Part shown: one piece after another, positions 1-9,988 of the stretch
How the letters are laid out: every line of letters begins with the position of its first letter
Position numbering within the stretch: the first letter of the stretch is position 1
Assembly (NCBI GenBank): GCA_009733575.1
Contig: ML769524.1
Span: 105,069-169,068, forward strand
From: Gymnopus androsaceus JB14
Lineage: Eukaryota; Basidiomycota; Agaricomycetes; Agaricales; Omphalotaceae
Reading direction: 5' to 3'
Length of the DNA: 64,000 nt
Notes under the pieces: generated by a model
What the model was told of the DNA's origin: nothing
Seen by the model: only the letters and a program-made list of their open reading frames with translations
Database searches by the model: none
Position numbers and translations under genes: made by a program

Positions 1-573
1 TTCCAAAAGGTTGTCGGATTAACTTGGTGGTCATCTAGGTTATCATGCGCTGATAAAATTATGATAAAAGTTCCTAGGTATAGTATAGTAAGTTCAAACA
101 GGCGTATTTTTGCGAGTTCTCAGGTGACAGTATAGTCTTGGCGTCGGTCAAAGCTGGAAATCACAGGCTATATCAGGTCTTGGCGTAGACTAGTGGCCAA
201 AGCCCGGCTAAAACCATTTTCAACGCCGTGTACATGTTCAGCACCCATGGCTAGCTTTAGCAACGCATGCTTTCCTTTCTGTATTAACTCCATGGCTCAC
301 TGTCACTGTTCAAAGTTCTTAGAAACAGCCGAAATTGTCAATCCCCTACAACACAAACTTGAAAAATGTTCAGCGCCCTCGAATGAAGCTCCTAAAAGCT
401 CTTTCAAGACCTGCGACCACTGTGACGGGCCGAATCTCTGTTTCTCGTCGTGGAAGCAGTAGCCTCGCGATAAAACGGCCCGCCCAAATTGGCCAAGGAC
501 CAAGGTTCCATCGAAATTTATCCAGGGAATAATAAAAGGTAACCGCCTCCCAGCATGTAAGCTATAACGAGAT
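1..573. other. No gene recognised
   Basis: Only short overlapping open frames without recognisable protein signatures or convincing splice structure. The last 100 bp probably hold the promoter and 5' UTR of the GH28 gene that starts at 574. Confidence 0.4.
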
Positions 574-2752
574 ATGCTGTCTCTTTACTTTACGGGCGCA
601 TTTCTAGTGTTGGGCCTTCAGGTCCAGAGAGCTTTTGCTTTCATCGAATGTAACGTTCTCAACTACGGTACGTTGCTGTCTTCTTCCTTATAGTAAATAT
701 TTGGATCTCAATTAAGCTCGTTTTATCCTTAGGTGCTGTTGCGGATAACTCCACCGATCTTGGACCTGCTTTGACCGCCGCATGGGAGAAGTGTGTTATC
801 CCTCAAGTAACTACCACCGTGGCCGATAATGTGCTCCTCTACGTTCCTGCGGGGACTACCGGCTCGCGTGAGCTTTTAGGTTTACCTACTCTGCGAATAC
901 TCTTGAGACTAAGCTTTGTGTGTATTCCTAGATCCACTGTGACATTTAATGACGCCGCGAACTGGAATTTACACATTGCTGGAAATATCTACCTGCCATT
1001 CAACCCGGATTTGACCGGAACTATGATCACCTTTGAGGTCAGTGCTTTCATTCGTCTACTGGAGCATTGGATCAGCTTCAACCTTTTCAGAATTGTCAAA
1101 ACATTCTTTTCAATGGACCGGGTGCCATCTATGGTGAGAGTTTATTATCTCGGACTCATGCTTAGGAAGAGATATTCCAACACTCTACTTCACAGGTAAC
1201 GGTTACCTGGTACCGTCCGAATGGAGACTGTACGTCTTTTCAAGTTCCTTTTCTTGTCCTTTTCATCCTGACCGAAAAATGTAGCTCACAATGTACCCCA
1301 GTCGCCCACGTCTCATCCGTTTCCAAACCTGCAACAAGTACGAGCCAAGTTACATCCCATACAGAACTAATGCCGATAATCGTGATTGCCATTAGCATTG
1401 AGATCACTGAGATTACACTCTATAATTCACCCCAGTTCCACGTCACAATCATTGGTGAGTATTATTACATCGATCCCGCTTATGCATGTTGTACTAACGG
1501 AGCGCTAGGGAATAAGTCTGTACCTTCAAATCATTTCATTGACTACATTCTAATAACTTGCTCAGCAACAAAGCACACGATATGGCGATCCATGCCGATC
1601 ATATTGGTCCGTTAGTTTGACTTCTACTTATCTCTCCTGCCTCTCATTTCCATGCAAACTCGTAGGTGAGACAGACGGGTTTGATATTAGTGGTAACAAC
1701 AATCAAGTGTATTCTGTTACGGTCGAGGTGAGCCTTCTTCCCTTCTTTGCTATAATCTATTCTGATTGATTTGAATATTGTAGAACGGAGGTATGCACCC
1801 ATTCTTGCTCGTAGTATCTTCCGTTAACACCGTGCAGACGAGTGCGTTACAGTCAAGACCCCAACCAATGTTAGTACCTTATCAAGCCTCTATACACCGA
1901 TTGACCATCGCAACAGGGTTTCTTTGCCACGGATATTACTTGCTTGTGGACTGCTGGTAAGCGTAATGCTTCCTGGCAAGACCAAGCATAACCTGTGAAT
2001 ATAGGATGCAACATTGGATCTTTCGGCTCTGGTGCAGTTCAACGTTGACGTTCAAGTAGGCTTGAGTTGTTATCCTCCAATTTAAACACTTGATGGTTTT
2101 TTAGAACGTCTTCTACAGCGATGTATCAATTTCGAACTCTGATGCCGGTGTCATGATCAAGAGTTACCCCAATTGTCAAGGAACTGTGAAGAATATCACA
2201 TATACTGGCTTCACCCTTGTAAGTTTGCCAATGGTCCATGTATGAATCTTTCGCTGAAAAATCACTTGCAGGATGCTGCGGCTTATCCCATCTGTAAGGA
2301 TCAAGTTCTTGAATACCTGATATACACTGTGTATTCATATGATTCTTCACTATAGACATTAGCGCATTCTGGGAGGTATGCCCCCTCTTTTTTCTGCGTT
2401 CTTGAAGACTCGGCTTAAAATTTACCAGGGCGGAACCACTGATACCGGCACCTTGTCAGTCACCGACGTGACATTCGAAAACTTCAAGGTGAGTACTTTT
2501 GGTGTCCAAATCCCAATAGTGGTTCATCCGGCCTACAGGGAACCGGGACACCCACTCGTCCAGCTGTGCTTTTGGACTGTAATAAGGCTACTCCGTGCAA
2601 GGAAATCACAGTAAGCTCAATGCAAAAATGTTTTTCGCTATTCCTCTCACCAGAATTACACACAGTTCACCAATATTGATATCACTAATACCAAAGCGAA
2701 CCAGTACACCAATGCTTGTGGCGCTGGGGTGTCCGGTTTGAATGGTTGTTAA
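574..2752 (+). pseudogene. GH28 polygalacturonase/rhamnogalacturonase-type gene, frame-broken
   Basis: Parallel beta-helix glycoside hydrolase that would cut pectic backbones outside the cell. Start ATG at 574 opens a secretory signal (LSLYFTGAFLVLGLQVQRAFA) followed by NVLNYGAVADNSTD, the usual GH28 N-terminus. About a dozen short exons follow with good GT-AG introns: TVTFNDAANWNLHIAGN, ITLYNSPQFHVTI, ETDGFDISGNN, GDECVTVKTP (catalytic Asp region), CNIGSFGSG, and a C-terminus ending GAGVSGLNGC with TAA at 2750. Joined exons do not keep one frame: a base seems missing near 857 (GGACTACCGG where GTYRL is expected), one extra near 1297 in a C run, and further shifts lie near 1207, 1585 and 2048. 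Splice sites and motifs are well preserved, so this is either very recent decay or sequence error. Exact subfamily is uncertain. Confidence 0.8.
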
Positions 2753-3000
2753 ATTTTCAATTACAATTAATGTAGCCATTGCTACGCGCTGAACATTGAA
2801 CGTGTATGTCTTGGAACCCGCATGGCGGTATGAAACCATATTTTAACATGTGCTGTAGTTGTATCTCGGACTTGGGGACAGATAGTGAGTTTACACAAGT
2901 TGCATGTAGCAGTTGAACTCATTTGATCCTCCGGCTTGAGCTTGGGCTTGGGCTTATTTTTTTTCACCACGGCAAGTCTTGTAATTTTGCTAAATTTCAA

Positions 3001-3598
3001 CATGAGCAAAACCTGGGTGGTCTCCAGAGATCTCCAGAGTGCCTGTAGCTTCTGGAGCAGCTGGAGCAAGGTTACCTATTCCAGAGACCAATATAAACCT
3101 CTGGAGACCTCCAGAGAGCTATTCAATCAAGTTCACATGTCGTGTAACCATGCATTAATAATAGAAATTTTATATTCATCATTTTTATGTACTGTGACAA
3201 TATTTAGGTGCACTGCAGCAGTTATTATTATGTAGTAGTAATAAGTGGCAAGTACTGGACAAGACAAGTTCATCTTTGTTGAAAGTTGAAAGCCCATGCA
3301 TTTTATATCACTTCCTGATAGTTTACAGCATTGTTGATGACACAAGGAGTTGCTGATGGCAACCATCAATATGTTGAGGGCACTTGAGGCCATCATTTTT
3401 GGTGCTACTCTGGCTGATAGCCAGACTAGCTCTAAAAAAGGAAAGACCAATCATTCTCAAAGTACCATCAATTGGCAACTACAGCTTTGTTCTCTCCAGA
3501 GTCTCCAGAGTCTCCAGAGCTCTCCAGAGCTCTCTGGAGACTTATTCAATTCTCTGGAAGCTCCAGCAGCTCCAGCGAAAATACAGGTTTTGCTGATA
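3001..3598 (+). mobile_element. MITE-like element, copy 1
   Basis: Begins CATGAGCAAAACCTG and ends CAGGTTTTGCTGATA, an imperfect terminal inverted repeat shared with elements at 3842-4982 and 6236-6491. Interior is rich in CTCCAGAG/CTCTGGAG repeats and has no coding potential. Most of it recurs in reverse complement within 3842-4982: 3001-3250 matches 4735-4982, and 3285-3598 matches 3842-4145. Target duplication not resolved. Confidence 0.75.
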
Positions 3599-3695
3599 TG
3601 GGCTTGGAGCTACCACTGGGATTGCCAGGAGTCTGAGGCTTGGGCATCATCATAGAGAGCCAGTATACACAAGTTCGGTTTGCCTCATCACCAAG

Positions 3696-3809
3696 CTACC
3701 CTGTCTGAGCACCATCCAGGCTGGCATAGACTTTCAGGATGGCAGAAAGACAGAGTAGTATGCCAACAAGGAAGAGTACAAAGTGATGTGGATGTTTGGC
3801 AAAAAGCAT
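3696..3809 (-). pseudogene. 5' fragment of a small-protein gene (paralogue of 8219-8913)
   Basis: A 37-codon frame read leftward from 3809 starts MLFAKHPHHFVLFLVG, continues through a hydrophobic stretch (ILLCLSAILKVYA) and stops. It aligns without gaps to the start of the intact gene at 8219 (MPFFKRPRHFLLFLVSTLCL, then AVLEVYAS). Only the signal/anchor part is present; nothing matching the later exons was seen. It lies exactly in the spacer between two oppositely oriented MITEs (3001-3598 and 3842-4982), so it may be the remains of the target locus or a captured fragment. Confidence 0.65.
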
Positions 3810-3841
3810 TTGTAAAATAGGGTAGGATAGCAGGTTGATAG

Positions 3842-4982
3842 CATCAGCAAAACCTGTATTTTTGCTGGAGCTGTGGGAGCATCCAGAGAATTGAATAAGT
3901 CTCCAGAGAGCTCTGGAGAGCTCTGGAGACTCTGGAGAGAACAAAGCTGTAGTTGCCAATTGATGGCACTTTGAGAATGATTGGACTTTCCTTTTTTGGA
4001 GCTAGTCTGGCTGACAAGCTCCAAAATGATGGCCTTGAGTGCCCTCACATAATGATGGTTGCTGTCAGCAACTCCTCGTGTCATCAACAATGCCATAAAC
4101 TATCAGGAAGTCATATAAAATGCATGGCTTTCAACTTTCAAGTTTTGACAAACTTGTATTTTTTTCTTTCTCCCTTTGTTACAATGTACTAGTTGCTGTA
4201 GGTTTCATCTTCATACGATGCTGTTTTCCAAAGCTGATTGCCACAATTTGCCAGAAATGTAGAAGCATTTGTGAAATGGAGGCAGAGAGCAGGTGTTGGA
4301 ATATCAAAGGTAAATATATCTTATCAAACTATACATGGAATGCTTTCTCGTAGTCTCCACTTGTTTGTATCACCGTCCTGTGCACTCCACTGTTATTGTC
4401 TCGCAGACTCCACTCAGTCTCTCGCCGTATCCACTTGCTCTCTCGCAGTACCCACTTTACTGTATGGACAGTAGCCACATATATTCACGCAGTAGCCACT
4501 TGCCCAATATATCGTTTGTACATAGGACTGTATATAAAGCCTAGTACTATACCCTGTAATAACACCGTTGTCCCCCATCAATCTGTGTGATTGCTACTAC
4601 TAAGTCCTGTGTGGACTTACTGCTGCTACTTCCTATTTAGGAACATAACTCTAATAGCAGGAAATCAAGATAAGTAGGGAAACATTGGGACTAAGAGGGG
4701 GAACTTGAATTGCAACCTTGTGGGATACTGCTTGTCACTTATTACTACATAATATTAACTGCTGTGGTGTGCCTATTGTTGAGGTTATATAAAAATAATG
4801 AATATAAAATTTCTATTATCAATGCATGGTTACACGACATGGAAACTTGATTGAATAGCTCTTTGGAGGTCTTTAGAGGTTTATATTAGTCTCTGGAATA
4901 GGTAACCTTGCTCCAGCTGCTCCAGAAGTTCAAGCTACAGGCACTCTGGAGATCTCTGGAGACCATCCAGGTTTTGCTGATG
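3842..4982 (-). mobile_element. MITE-like element, copy 2 (inverted), interrupted by a solo LTR
   Basis: Starts CATCAGCAAAACCTGTAT and ends CAGGTTTTGCTGATG, the same terminal repeat as copy 1 in opposite orientation. Its ends are homologous to copy 1 in reverse complement. The middle is longer because of a solo LTR (4294-4656) and about 200 bp not present in copy 1. No open coding frame. Confidence 0.75.
4294..4656. mobile_element. Solo LTR with 5-bp target duplication
   Basis: A 363-bp unit beginning TGTTGGAATATC and ending ACTCTAATA, flanked by the direct repeat GCAGG at 4289-4293 and 4657-4661. It contains a TATA-like TGTATATAAAGCC near 4530 and a run of short CCACTTG/GTATCCAC repeats, but no coding sequence. 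The 5' TGTTGG start is common for fungal Copia-type LTRs; the 3' end is TA rather than the canonical CA. It sits inside MITE copy 2 and is therefore younger than that insertion. Confidence 0.75.
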
Positions 4983-5277
4983 TGGGCTAATTGTGCTGGT
5001 GTATGATTGGCGGTTTCCATTTGGGACCTCTCTCAGATGCAATGTCCTGAGATTGCACTGTGTAATTTATCTATCTATCCACTACCAAGCCCACAGTACC
5101 AAGGCCCATTTGCTTCCAATTGCTAATGAGGCCCTTGCATTACTTGGTATTGCTATTTTAGATAGGCAGTAATTGGACAGTAAGCAAACAGTGGTGTGCC
5201 TGGAAGCCCATCCGAGCCCATCCGAGCAGTGATGGGAACGTTTCCATGGCTGTGAATCGAATGAGATTACGGAATAT

Positions 5278-6746
5278 TTATTTCTGAAAAAAAAGTTGGC
5301 GCATGCCAAGGTTTTTGGAAAATGCTGTAACATGTTTGAGAGTACTAAAGAAGAATAGACTTGAGTCAGTCACAGTAGTGGATGCAGCAATATTTGATGA
5401 AGAGTTGATCAAAGTGCCACAAACATAGCGACTGGTTTTTAATCTGGCACTTTTGGCATGGTCGGCTTTTTTCACATGCCGACTTGTTGACTTCAATAAA
5501 TTTTCTGAGCATTGATTTTTCAAACCCATGCTTTCAGAATTCTGAATAGACAGTGTTTTGCAGACTCTTTTCTCTGAAGAATAACTATTAATTTTTATCT
5601 GAGTATCTTGAGAAATGAGTTTGCTAGATGCTAATTACTTCTGTAAGACTGGGGTCAATGGTCTTGGGGAAAGGTACTGAAAGTAGCTTTGTGGCCTTTA
5701 GTATGAAAGGCGGGCGAGATCCACAATTGAATATGTGTGCAGGTGGACTAGTCGAAAGACTAGTAGTTAGAAGCAGGTGGATTGGGAATGCCAAAGCTCC
5801 TGAATGTGAGTTCTGAGTCTAGTTGTATGAGCTGACATTGAGTAGTCGATGGTGGCGAGTCTGGTTGTTGTATGAGCTTGCTGGTAGTCAAGTCGACGTG
5901 TGAGTCAAAAAGTGGAAGCCAGAACAAGCATATATTGAGAAAATTGATGAATTGACAAGAGTATAAGAAAATAGAGAGAAAACAAGAGATATGGGAGTAA
6001 ACAAGTTAATATCAAGACAAAGGATCCCTGAAGGGGAACTATGGGTTATATACATGCAGGATGCTGAGTTGGTGAGTAGTAAGTATGTACAGAAGTGGAT
6101 GGGGCTGTCACGTGGCTTAGTGGGTGGTTATCAGATCGATAGGTTGAGCCATGGGTATGATCGGGCGGTTTTGGGAGGTGACAATGATGAAATCAATGGT
6201 ACTGGGCATGAAAACTTCGAACCAATTGTATCTCACATCAGCAAAACCTGTATGACATGGGCAGTGCTTGAGCAAACTGTCCAGAGTTCCCAGCACTCCA
6301 GCATCCCAGCACTCAGATGGTCAGCCAATGCAGGAGGGGGCTCCCAGAAGCTCCCAGAGGCTGCAAAATTACCTTATTTGGAAATAATGTATGATTTTAT
6401 ATTTCTGACAGCACTGGCAAGCGCTGGCCAATGCTGGGAGTTTTAAGTATTGCTGTGGGAATTAAAATGCAAAATACAGGTTTTGCTGATGCCACCAGAT
6501 GATGCAGCACTTGAGCGGGGCACTTAGTGCTTCTAAGCGCCCACACGAATGATATGTAAATTCAATTTTGAGCAATGGCTTCAAATAATTAAACTTAATA
6601 AATGCATACCTTTGAATGACCATGCAATTCTGCACAAGGCTGTCTCTTCAGTTTTTTGAGATGGAGAGTTTGAATAATTTGTGTTCAGAATCTTGTCCAA
6701 GTCAAGAAGTCGGCATTCGACCAGTGCCAAAAGTGCCAGATTAAAC
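5278..6746. repeat. Diverged inverted duplication of an unidentified short exon
   Basis: The minus strand of 5440-5529 and the plus strand of 6661-6746 are recognisably related: both begin with an ATG codon followed by a Cys-Ser-Glu codon run (NQCSENL versus NLCSESC), then share AAGTCGGCAT and TGCCAAAAGTGCCAGATTAA. Roughly 70% similar by eye. The sequence between holds MITE copy 3 and other non-coding DNA. Probably remnants of two opposed copies of one mobile element; family not recognised. Confidence 0.4.
6236..6491 (+). mobile_element. MITE-like element, copy 3
   Basis: A 256-bp unit starting CATCAGCAAAACCTGTAT and ending ATACAGGTTTTGCTGATG, a perfect 18-bp inverted terminal repeat and the cleanest pair of the three copies. 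The interior differs from copies 1 and 2 and is enriched in CCCAGCACT/GCTCCCAGA stretches rather than CTCCAGAG. Non-coding. Target duplication not obvious. Confidence 0.75.
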
Positions 6747-7063
6747 ACAGGAAGCAACTTATGGTAAGTTCACCGGGGTTACTGTGAACTTACTATAAAG
6801 ACCAGTCGGCTGTTCCAGCCCGAACTTCGATATATATATCGTCTTTCATCGAGCGTCACCGGGCCGACATAGCCGGCTGGTTCCAGTCAGATTTTTGGCC
6901 CGTCAACTTAACGTCTAGCTATCGGCGTCAAGTTGCAACTTGCTCGACGTTCTTTAGACTTTCATCAGGCCCAGCATTAAAACCGTTTCGAGCATGTACC
7001 TCGAGATATTGAGACGAGACGGTAAGGGCATGCGGTGTTGGAGAAGAAAAGAGATAAAGGATA

Positions 7064-7516
7064 ACATTGATCTCCACAGCGGGCTATGAGACAGGTTTCG
7101 ATCACTGGATGGTTTTGAATGTCCCCAGTTTTTTCGACGTGAGCTCGTTCATGTCACATGCAAAGTCAAAAATGCGAAGGACTCTTTCATTAAGAAGTTT
7201 TCTCATTGGGGACCTAAGGAAGTACAGGCAAGTCTTGTGTTCCTCCAAACGAACCATGATTCTGAAGAAAGATGACACGAGACTGGAGACGATAAATCTC
7301 GGATTCACAGTCTTCGATCTCTTTGTTGACCTCTTCGATGTCTATGTCAACCTCTTCGATGTCTCTGTCGACCTCTGCCAATGCGCCGAGTATTTCAGAC
7401 TCGGGATGAGCCACAGGACCGTGTTCGGAGCGAAGTCTTCGATGTACCTCCTGAAAGTCAAGGCTAGATTGGAGATGTTGCAAACTCCGTGCTCGAGTTG
7501 AACTCGTGTTTGCCAT
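7064..7516 (-). pseudogene. F-box protein gene relic
   Basis: Reading leftward from 7516, a coiled-coil stretch rich in D/E/I (EVDRDIEEVDIDIEEVNKEI) and ending EIYRLQSR is the usual lead-in of basidiomycete F-box proteins. The F-box itself follows in another frame as FLRSPMRKLLNERVLRIFDF, then DMNELTSKKLGTFKTIQ. A frameshift near 7230 and loss of the later part make it a pseudogene. It lies in the repeat-rich stretch left of the small-protein gene. Confidence 0.55.
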
Positions 7517-8218
7517 AGTAAGTTAGTATCTTGGGAATTAAGTAGAGGAGCAGTTATTGCTGCGCAATTTACAGAAAGCCTGTGTGCAGACAGACTCCAA
7601 CTACAGAGCTGAATAATTGTCGGCGCGATGAATTCGGGAAGCAGCGTGTTATCTGATGAGGAAAATACCGGCATTGCTATGGCAGTAGAAAATTGAAATG
7701 CCGAAATTGAGCGCCGCACCAGTGCATTTGATGACGGCATCCTCCTCGCATCATTGCTCCTCTTAGCGTCTTTCTGCCTCTTGGAGGCGTCTACCGTGCT
7801 TATTATCTCCGATGAAAATAGCAAGGATTGAGGTAACTTCGATGAGGGAAGTGGTAGACTCGCGGGGCCAGTTCCGTTCGGTCGCCACCTATTTCAAATA
7901 AATTTGAAATGCGCTGCTTCCGTAGGTCAGCAAGTATTTGTCATTTTGCAAATTCGGAGAACGGCGGGTTCACGAGCCTATGGAAGTGGCTATATAAGAC
8001 TCGTATGACATGGATCTTTTTGGATCATGCAATTAGGATGGAAGGATGGATGGAAGGAAGTATTTATCTCTCGCTCGGCAATGTAGTGCTTTTCCTTATA
8101 TAAAGTTGGACGAGCCGTTTCAGCTCCCCAGGTTCTCTGCAGGTCAGAAGAATTGAGCCTTCGCTGGTCGAAACGCACAATACTCTACAGTACTTATATC
8201 AACCACTTTCCTTTACCA

Positions 8219-8913
8219 ATGCCTTTCTTCAAACGTCCGCGTCACTTCCTGCTCTTCCTTGTTAGCACGCTATGTCTTTTTGCCGTCTTGGAAGTCTATG
8301 CCTCTCCGCTTGGTGCTCTCGATGAGGGTAGCTCCGTGATGAGGCGAGCCCCAGTTAAAGAAGAGGATCAAGTGAGTTCGGATCATGCATGCGACTTGCA
8401 CATACTGAATTTCTACCATAATTAACAGGAGTATTTTCCTAGTGCTTCCGCTAAAAAAGCGGAAAAACAGTCACAGAAAGAACCCAGTACATTGTTTGGT
8501 AGCGTTGATTCATTCGAGGTCTCACAGCTTCACTAAATTTTAATTTTGTAGCCGATATTTTAACAGGTCTCCTCAAAATCAGCACCGCTAAACCTACTCA
8601 GACTCCTATTGGCCCCACAGGTCAAACCGTAGATTTCCCCGTATTTGAAATTACTGCGGTTGAAGAGTCAGGACATTTGGCAGAGTACCATGGCAAACAC
8701 AACGATATCCAACTTATACTCGTTGATCCACCGCTGAGACCAGGGCAGAAAAAAGAAGACTGGGAGAAGAAAGGATTAGCGGAAATCAAGAGGTCGCAAC
8801 AGGCAGGGTTATTCGTAGCCGCTGGGATGTTTACTGCAAATTCAGCGGGTCAACATCCGAGCCATTACTTTCCGAGAGGCCTTCACATGGTGATCGTGGA
8901 AAAGAAAAAGTAG
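8219..8913 (+). CDS. Small signal-peptide/anchor protein, 194 aa, function unknown
   Basis: Three exons (8219-8371, 8429-8498, 8552-8913) join to 585 nt without a break, giving 194 residues. Residues 1-30 are basic then hydrophobic (MPFFKRPRHFLLFLVSTLCL), a signal peptide or N-terminal anchor. A charged linker (KKAEKQSQKE) follows, then a compact region with LILVDPPLRPGQKKEDWEKK and a C-terminal HYFPRGLHMVIVEKKK. Both introns are about 55 bp with standard ends; the second donor (TTTG/GTAGCG) was chosen because it alone keeps frame. I do not recognise the family. A related 5' fragment lies at 3696-3809, so this is a duplicated gene. It is probably secreted or membrane-associated. Confidence 0.75.
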
Positions 8914-9142
8914 TAGCCTAGGAGGTTGACACCTATAGCTGTAGCTAATATGGAGTACTACAGTGCCATTCCACCTCACCACTTTCCACCCTCTCTCGGA
9001 CTCTGATCTGATCGGGCTACTCCGTTTCACTGTAGATGACTCCAAGTTGCCGCTTGCCGATCCCACTTCCACTGCATGCCTTCCCCATCACAAGTTCGGT
9101 TGCAGTCTGCACGGAAGCTGCAGATCATCGAACTGACATTCC

Positions 9143-9572
9143 AGCTGTTTACGAAATTGTAGCATAGTTTTGGCGAAACTCTCCTTACTGTTTTTATTTA
9201 CAACCAAACAAGACGACGTCATGCCGCAGCCTACTGTGAGCCCCAACGCCTCTGCTCAATGCTCCACGTCGCGGTCACCTGCGTATATTTACAGCCAAGT
9301 CCAGAGAATTGAGCTTCCTCGGCCTACCACCAGTTAGGTCTTTTGTGACTTTCCCGGTCTCTAGCACATTCGCCTTCACCCTGCTGACTGTCGATTGGGA
9401 AACGTGAAATTTCGAGCTGTAGTTTGGACTTGGTTTTCAGTCAACGAAAGAGTGTAGATTTTTTCTTTTGCAGTTGGATGGATGTAGCGAAAATTGCGGT
9501 GGCGTGTTTGGTTGTAAATAAAATTAGTAAGGAGAGTTTCGCCAAAACTATGCTACAATTTCGTAAACAGCT
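9143..9572. repeat. Long inverted repeat (68-bp arms), possible MITE
   Basis: Arms 9143-9210 and 9505-9572 are near-perfect reverse complements (AGCTGTTTACGAAATTGTAG against CTACAATTTCGTAAACAGCT, continuing through TTTTGGCGAAACTCTCCTTA). The 295-bp spacer is non-coding. Lies just beyond the 3' end of the 8219 gene and could be a foldback element or an expressed hairpin. Confidence 0.65.
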
Positions 9573-9988
9573 GTCAGTGGCGAAAATAATTTCAAGTGGC
9601 ATCGAGATGGTTTCCTGAAGGGCTTGGGTATAGGCTCCATCCTCCAAAGTCAACCAGAGTCGGGACGGCGTGTTTGCGTTCGGTTGTCATGCGTTTTAGG
9701 AATCGCGAAGTGGATGAAGAGATATACAAGCCTTTGAAGTATTTGGATAAGGCTGGTATGAGGGTCGTTGTGAGTAAACGGGTTGGTTTTGATGTAGCAT
9801 GAGGTAGTAGTAATTTATTGGGCCATCGAAAATTGTGTATAAAATGACCTGTTCTGAGTTAGCCTGGCTGATTTTTCTTAGTCCATAATATGATACAAGA
9901 ATTGTGTTTCGGGAGAGATCATTTATGGTATGAAGGAGTATTCCAATAAGATTTTTAGAGTTAAAGATTAGAAAGTTGTATTCAGCTA

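Noticed and set aside
7342..7824. 160-codon minus-strand frame
   Set aside because: Overlaps the F-box relic in another frame and shows no recognisable domain or splice support.
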